Made by a program: the position numbers and the translations under genes. DNA of 43,184 bases from an uncultured Christensenellaceae bacterium (GTDB taxonomy: Bacteria; Bacillota; Clostridia; Christensenellales; UBA3700). Of this stretch, positions 39,332 to 43,184 are shown piece by piece (position 1 is the first letter of the stretch; each line of letters opens with the position of its first letter). The notes below the pieces were generated by a model. It was not told where the DNA came from. It saw nothing but the letters and a program-made list of their open reading frames with translations, and did not search any database. The DNA lies in the NCBI GenBank assembly GCA_944380285.1, contig CALWGZ010000014.1, positions 1-43,184 on the forward strand, in the 5' to 3' direction.

Positions 39332-40687
39332 ATGATATTCGAAAGGAAGATATATGACAGGCTCAAAGAGTGGAAGGAGTCCGCTGCCGGAGAGAAGGCT
39401 TTGCTCATTGAAGGAGCGCGGCGCATTGGCAAGTCCACTATAGTTCGCGAGTTCGGCAGGCGCGAATACAAGAGTGTATTGGCGATCGACTTCAACGACG
39501 CGAGCGATGTTGTCAAGGAGGCGTTCGACAAGTATCTCGGCGACCTTGACACGTTTTTTATGATTTTGTCCACGGAGTACAATGTGGCATTGTACCCGCA
39601 CAAATCGCTTGTGGTATTTGATGAGATACAGCGGTTTCCCAAGGCGCGTCAGTCGATCAAGAGACTTGTTGCAGATGGCAGATTCGACTACATCGAGACG
39701 GGGTCTTTGATCTCGATTCGTGAAAACGTCAAGGACATTTCGATACCGTCCGAAGAGCGCAAACTCAAGATGTACCCTATGGATTTTGAGGAATTTTGTA
39801 TGGCGCTCGGCGAGGACAGAATGCTCGAATATATACGCGATCGGTTCGAAAAGAGAAAACCGCTCGAAGAGGGGTTGCACCACAAGGCGATGTTGTTGTT
39901 CAAGCAATTCATGCTTGTCGGCGGCATGCCAAAGGTTGTGGAGAAGTACTTGTCGAGCGGCAGAAATTTCGAGGCGGCGGACAGAGAAAAGAGGGACATA
40001 CTTGCTCTCTATCGCGACGATATCGGCAAGGTGGACAGGGCGTATCGCTCCAAGGTTTTGTCTGTTTTCGATCAGATACCGGCGTTTTTGTCTCGGCACG
40101 AAAAAAGAGTAAGGTTGTCCAATCTTGACGGTACGGCGACTTTCCCGGCGTATCAGGACACGTTTTTTTGGTTGGGGGATTCGATGATCGCCAACGAGTG
40201 TTTCAACTGTGCCGATCCCAATATAGGATTGTCTCTCAACGAGGAGAGGACGGCGATCAAGTGCTATATGGGTGACACGGGGTTGTTGGTGAGCCATGCG
40301 TTTGACGAAAAGGAACTTGCGCGCGAGGAATTGTACAAGCAGATACTTCACGACAGGCTGTCGATCAACGAAGGGATGTTGTTCGAGAATGCCATCGCGC
40401 AGATCTTGGCGGCGAGCGGGCACAAGCTTTTCTTTTACACTCATTACAACGAGGAGAAGCACCGCAACGACATAGAGATAGATTTTTTGATCGGCGGCGG
40501 CAAGATCAAGCCCAAACTCTATCCGATCGAGGTCAAGTCGGGCAAGCGCTATACTACCGGATCGCTACGTCGATTTACGGACAAATATTCTGCGCGTATA
40601 GGCGGCGCATATATAGTGCACACCAAGAACCTGACCGTGACAGACGACGTAGTTTGTCTGCCGGCATATATGGCGCATCTTTTGTAA
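39332..40687 (+). CDS. AAA_14 / DUF4143 ATPase (copy 2)
   Basis: A 451-residue P-loop ATPase. Walker A is G-A-R-R-I-G-K-S (residues 28-35), Walker B is L-V-V-F-D-E-I-Q near residue 95, and E-T-G-S-L-I-S follows. The C-terminal DUF4143 half ends in E-I-D-F-L-I and P-I-E-V-K-S-G, a PD-(D/E)xK nuclease-like pattern. GGAGGG precedes the ATG. It shares the fold and domain order of the ATPase at 27346 but little sequence outside the motifs, so the two are not a recent duplication. Both carry a tandem repeat array at the promoter. The family's function is not established; a defence, DNA-handling or regulatory role is possible. Confidence 0.88.
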   Translation: MIFERKIYDRLKEWKESAAGEKALLIEGARRIGKSTIVREFGRREYKSVLAIDFNDASDVVKEAFDKYLGDLDTFFMILSTEYNVALYPHKSLVVFDEIQRFPKARQSIKRLVADGRFDYIETGSLISIRENVKDISIPSEERKLKMYPMDFEEFCMALGEDRMLEYIRDRFEKRKPLEEGLHHKAMLLFKQFMLVGGMPKVVEKYLSSGRNFEAADREKRDILALYRDDIGKVDRAYRSKVLSVFDQIPAFLSRHEKRVRLSNLDGTATFPAYQDTFFWLGDSMIANECFNCADPNIGLSLNEERTAIKCYMGDTGLLVSHAFDEKELAREELYKQILHDRLSINEGMLFENAIAQILAASGHKLFFYTHYNEEKHRNDIEIDFLIGGGKIKPKLYPIEVKSGKRYTTGSLRRFTDKYSARIGGAYIVHTKNLTVTDDVVCLPAYMAHLL

Positions 40688-40707
40688 GCTATATATAATA
40701 TTGATAT

Positions 40708-40734
40708 ACGGAGCGCGTCGTCGCTCCGTTTTTT
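40708..40734 (+). terminator. Terminator of ATPase copy 2
   Basis: ACGGAGCG (40708-40715), loop CGTCGT, CGCTCCGT (40722-40729), then a T-run. Confidence 0.9.
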
Positions 40735-40828
40735 ATGCAGAAAATGCGCGGTGCGGCGATTAAATTTTTCGCGGCAAGCAATACTCATAGGGACGGCGGC
40801 GGATACATAAACAAAAGGAGCGATATCT

Positions 40829-41656
40829 ATGGAAAATTTCGTTGAAAGAGCCGCCGCGCTGTTGGCGCGTGCACTCGAATACGTCTCGCCGCTCGTCGCG
40901 TTCGCCGTATGCGCGGGGCTTGCGGTATTTGCCGCGCTGTTGCAGGTTTTTGCGGCGCGGGCGGCGACGTCGGTGATCGGCGACAGCCGCAGGGTGAAGC
41001 GGTTTGTCGTCAGGAGGGGCGAGATCGTCTCGTCCAACGCGCATCGTTTCTACAACAAATGCGTCAGGCGCATGGGGCGCAGGATACGCCGCGCGTGGAA
41101 GAAGCACGCGCTTTGCGGCAGAGAGTACGCAGGCAGCGCGCTCAAATTCGAGATGGATCGCCGTCTCGGCAAGGAGCGCAGACCGCGCAGGATATATCTG
41201 CCGTTTGCATTTGCGGCGGTCGCGCTGTTGCAGACGCTGCTGCTGTGCAAGGGGCTGGCGTGGACGGTCGTTGCGGCATACGTTGCGGGCGCGGCGGCGG
41301 TATGGGCGGTCGCAGCGGTGCCGACGGCGGCATATTGCGCATACAGAGCGAGGTGTGCGGCGGGCGCCGCGGCGCGGCTTTCGGAGATGTTGGCGGCAAA
41401 GCTGACGCTGAGACCCGCCGAGGGCAGGCTGATCTTTGCGCCGAGCGAGGCGATGATCGCGCCGGTCGCGGCGCCTTGCCCCGAGCGCACTCTTGCGGAC
41501 GCGGTCGGAGAATATGTCGCCGCAAAGCCGGACAAAGAGGTCGCCAAGACGGTGCTCGGCGCGGTGGAAAAGGCAGGCAATTACGGCTGCAAGGATGCCG
41601 AGCAGGCGGCGGCGTTGAGCTCGGCGCGCGCCAAATTGAAAAAATATACCGCATAG
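40829..41656 (+). CDS. Ala-rich membrane protein, unknown function
   Basis: A 275-residue protein with one hydrophobic N-terminal segment (about residues 18-45), a basic Arg/Lys-rich loop of about 80 residues, two more helices (about residues 127-175), and a soluble Ala/Glu/Lys-rich C-terminal part that may form helices. No family is recognised. AAAGGAG precedes the ATG. It ends in TAG, showing that amber is used as a stop in this genome. It lies between an ATPase terminator and the corA promoter, so it is probably transcribed alone. Confidence 0.6.
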   Translation: MENFVERAAALLARALEYVSPLVAFAVCAGLAVFAALLQVFAARAATSVIGDSRRVKRFVVRRGEIVSSNAHRFYNKCVRRMGRRIRRAWKKHALCGREYAGSALKFEMDRRLGKERRPRRIYLPFAFAAVALLQTLLLCKGLAWTVVAAYVAGAAAVWAVAAVPTAAYCAYRARCAAGAAARLSEMLAAKLTLRPAEGRLIFAPSEAMIAPVAAPCPERTLADAVGEYVAAKPDKEVAKTVLGAVEKAGNYGCKDAEQAAALSSARAKLKKYTA

Positions 41657-41659
41657 CGG

Positions 41660-41689
41660 TTGCCAAATTTGTCTTGAAGGTGCTATCAT
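41660..41689 (+). promoter_or_regulatory. Promoter of the corA-like gene
   Basis: TTGCCA (41660-41665), 18 bp, TGC-TATCAT (41684-41689, extended -10). GGGAGG lies before the ATG at 41724. Confidence 0.6.
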
Positions 41690-41723
41690 AAGGTGAACGA
41701 AACGCACACGGGAGGAACCGCCT

Positions 41724-42695
41724 ATGATAGAGATCTTCAAGACAAACGCGGAAGGAAGGCTTGACGCCTTGCCCGAAGAGATGCTCTCCGCGGAAGGTTT
41801 TTCTCCCAAGGATTGCTGGATCAATTTGGTCAATCCCAGCGACAAAGAGGTCGCGACGATCTCCGCTCTCGTCGGGGTGGAAGAGGACGTACTCAAAACG
41901 CCTTTGGACGATGAGGAGCGTTCGAGGTACGAGAACGAGGACGACTACAGTCTCGTGCTCGTCGACATTCCGGTGATCGAGGAAGAGGCGGCGTACTACA
42001 GCTACTTCACGATCCCGCTCGGCGCGGTGATCAAGGACGACTGCATGATCACGGTGTGTTTGAAGGACACGGCGGTGATGCGCGATTTCGCGAGGGGAAG
42101 GATACGCAACTTTGCGACGTTCAAGAAGACGCGTTTTCTGTTCCAGATCCTGTACAATTTGGCGAGCAAGTATCTCGCCTACCTCAAACAGATCGACAAG
42201 GCGTCCCAGCGCATCCAGAACGAGCTGCACAAGTCCACCCGCAACAAGGAGCTCATCCGTATGCTCGATCTCGAGAATTCGCTCGTTTACTTTTCGACGT
42301 CGCTCACGGGCAACGACGCGGTCATCACGCGGCTGTTGTCGGGCAAGAATTTGGGCACCATGATCAAGATGTACGAAGAGGACAAAGACCTTCTCGAAGA
42401 CGTCGCCGTCGAGACCAAGCAGGCGATGGAGATGTGCTCGATCTACCGCGACATTTTGTCGGGGACGATGGACGCCTACGCGTCGGTCATCTCCAACAAT
42501 CTCAACATCATCATGAAGATATTGACCTCGGTGACGCTCGTCATCTCTGTACCGACGTTGATCGCGTCGTTTTGGGGGATGAACACGGGCGTACCGCTCG
42601 AGGGCAAGCCGTGGGGCTTTTGGGTCGTGCTCGCGATCTCGGTCGCGATCTCGGCGATACTCGCGTTGTTTTTGCACAAAAAGAAACTTTTGTGA
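41724..42695 (+). CDS. corA: CorA-family divalent cation transporter
   Basis: A 323-residue CorA-like protein of typical length. The large N-terminal cytoplasmic domain (about residues 1-255) includes the long stalk helix; two C-terminal transmembrane helices follow, with the signature G-M-N at the end of the first (F-W-G-M-N-T-G-V-P) and a Lys-rich tail K-K-K-L. CorA proteins form pentameric Mg2+ channels and may also carry Co2+ or Ni2+. The loop after G-M-N has the usual Pro and Glu. No M-box riboswitch is seen in the short leader. Own promoter and terminator. Confidence 0.93.
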   Translation: MIEIFKTNAEGRLDALPEEMLSAEGFSPKDCWINLVNPSDKEVATISALVGVEEDVLKTPLDDEERSRYENEDDYSLVLVDIPVIEEEAAYYSYFTIPLGAVIKDDCMITVCLKDTAVMRDFARGRIRNFATFKKTRFLFQILYNLASKYLAYLKQIDKASQRIQNELHKSTRNKELIRMLDLENSLVYFSTSLTGNDAVITRLLSGKNLGTMIKMYEEDKDLLEDVAVETKQAMEMCSIYRDILSGTMDAYASVISNNLNIIMKILTSVTLVISVPTLIASFWGMNTGVPLEGKPWGFWVVLAISVAISAILALFLHKKKLL

Positions 42696-42704
42696 CGGCA
42701 TTTC

Positions 42705-42730
42705 GGCGGCGCTTCGGCGCCGTCTTTTTT
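42705..42730 (+). terminator. Terminator of the corA-like gene
   Basis: GGCGGCGC-TTCG-GCGCCGTC (42705-42724) with a UUCG loop, then six T. Confidence 0.88.
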
Positions 42731-42809
42731 CTTTTCGGAGGCGTTTGGCGCGCTCGATCGCCGCGCGCTTCGCAATTGCAAAAAATTTGAAAATAATCGC
42801 CAAAATTGT

Positions 42810-42838
42810 TTGACATCGCCCTGTCTTAATGCTATTAT
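42810..42838 (+). promoter_or_regulatory. Promoter of tRNA-Ala/tRNA-Ile and the following rRNA unit
   Basis: TTGACA (42810-42815), 17 bp, TGC-TATTAT (42833-42838, extended -10). It lies directly in front of the tRNAs, with a protein gene and not a 16S gene upstream. Confidence 0.8.
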
Positions 42839-42871
42839 ATTTAAGCTGTCGAAAAACAGCGCCCCAATTGC

Positions 42872-42948
42872 GGGGGTGTAGCTCAGTTGGCTAGAGCGCC
42901 TGCCTTGCAAGCAGGAGGTCAAGGGTTCGACTCCCTTCATCTCCACCA
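42872..42948 (+). tRNA. trnA: tRNA-Ala(TGC)
   Basis: A 77-nt tRNA with encoded CCA. Anticodon stem-loop CCTGC-CTTGCAA-GCAGG gives anticodon TGC. The acceptor stem GGGGGTG/CATCTCC has the G3-U70 wobble that marks tRNA-Ala. Confidence 0.97.
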
Positions 42949-42961
42949 ATTCCGTAATTAT

Positions 42962-43038
42962 GGGCTAATAGCTCAGTTGGTTAGAGCACACGCCTGATAA
43001 GCGTGAGGTCGGTGGTTCGAGTCCACTTTAGCCCACCA
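42962..43038 (+). tRNA. trnI: tRNA-Ile(GAT)
   Basis: A 77-nt tRNA with encoded CCA. Anticodon stem-loop CACGC-CTGATAA-GCGTG gives anticodon GAT; acceptor stem GGGCTAA/TTAGCCC. The gap to tRNA-Ala is 13 bases, so both come from one transcript. Confidence 0.97.
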
Positions 43039-43184
43039 AGGTCTTCGGACCTGCGCACATTGACAACTGCATAGTAGAGTACGAAGTTTCTTGTCGGGAG
43101 ACCGACGGGGGACGGAGTACAGGTATGATGAAAGACATACCAAAGATTAGCTTAAATATACGAGTGATATGCTTGTATATTACA
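43039..43184 (+). other. Pre-rRNA leader/spacer, probably in front of 23S rRNA
   Basis: Directly after tRNA-Ile come a UUCG hairpin (AGGTC/GACCT) and the words CATTGACAACTGCATAG, which resemble the TTGAAAACTGAATA element found just before 23S genes in Firmicutes. No mature rRNA sequence is reached before the window ends. The call is by resemblance. Confidence 0.5.

Overview
This window looks like a chromosomal contig from an uncultured gut-type member of the Firmicutes (Clostridia-like), moderately GC-rich. The inference rests on AddAB-type recombination genes, GatCAB-dependent tRNA charging, a zinc-type L33, an L10 leader of the Firmicutes style, a SpoIIQ-like M23 protein, a DUF1540 protein, and a huge lipoprotein built of InlB/Flg_new and BspA-type leucine-rich repeats. 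No taxonomic marker gene is complete, so the lineage stays an inference. Both ends lie in ribosomal RNA sequence: the 3' part of a 5S gene on the left, and tRNA-Ala/tRNA-Ile followed by a pre-23S-like spacer on the right.

Layout. 1-1300: end of 5S, its terminator, a long stretch without a credible gene that holds a large inverted repeat and a 3 x 78 bp tandem repeat, then a small lipoprotein. 1306-10258: a phase-variation module. It has a tyrosine recombinase interrupted by one in-frame amber codon, then a ~170 bp segment bounded by two 25 bp sites in inverted orientation that carries a perfect consensus promoter, then a 2624-residue surface lipoprotein gene driven by that promoter. 10366-17207: a small membrane protein, a tRNA-Asn gene interrupted by a 196-nt group I intron, then gatC-gatA-gatB-aspS and an asparaginase-family gene. 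These are the parts of the tRNA-dependent asparagine pathway. 17304-20320: ADP-ribosylglycohydrolase, esterase and short-chain dehydrogenase. 20421-23884: rpmG-secE-nusG-rplK-rplA and, under its own L10-leader attenuator, rplJ-rplL; rpoBC does not follow. 23908-32266: metabolic, envelope and unknown genes, many in the reverse direction, plus rplI. 32399-39087: addB-addA. 39332-42695: a second AAA ATPase, a membrane protein and a CorA-type transporter. 42872-43184: tRNA-Ala, tRNA-Ile and an rRNA leader with no 16S in front.

Three signals stand out. First is the invertible promoter, set ON in this sequence, beside a recombinase broken by a single stop. Second is the group I intron that splits the anticodon of tRNA-Asn directly upstream of the gatCAB-aspS operon. 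Third is a recurring architecture in which two unrelated-looking AAA_14/DUF4143 ATPase genes each have their own short tandem-repeat array against or overlapping the -35 box. A further recurrent feature is the arrangement TATAAT-6 nt-ATG with no Shine-Dalgarno sequence at several genes, which predicts leaderless mRNAs, including that of addBA.
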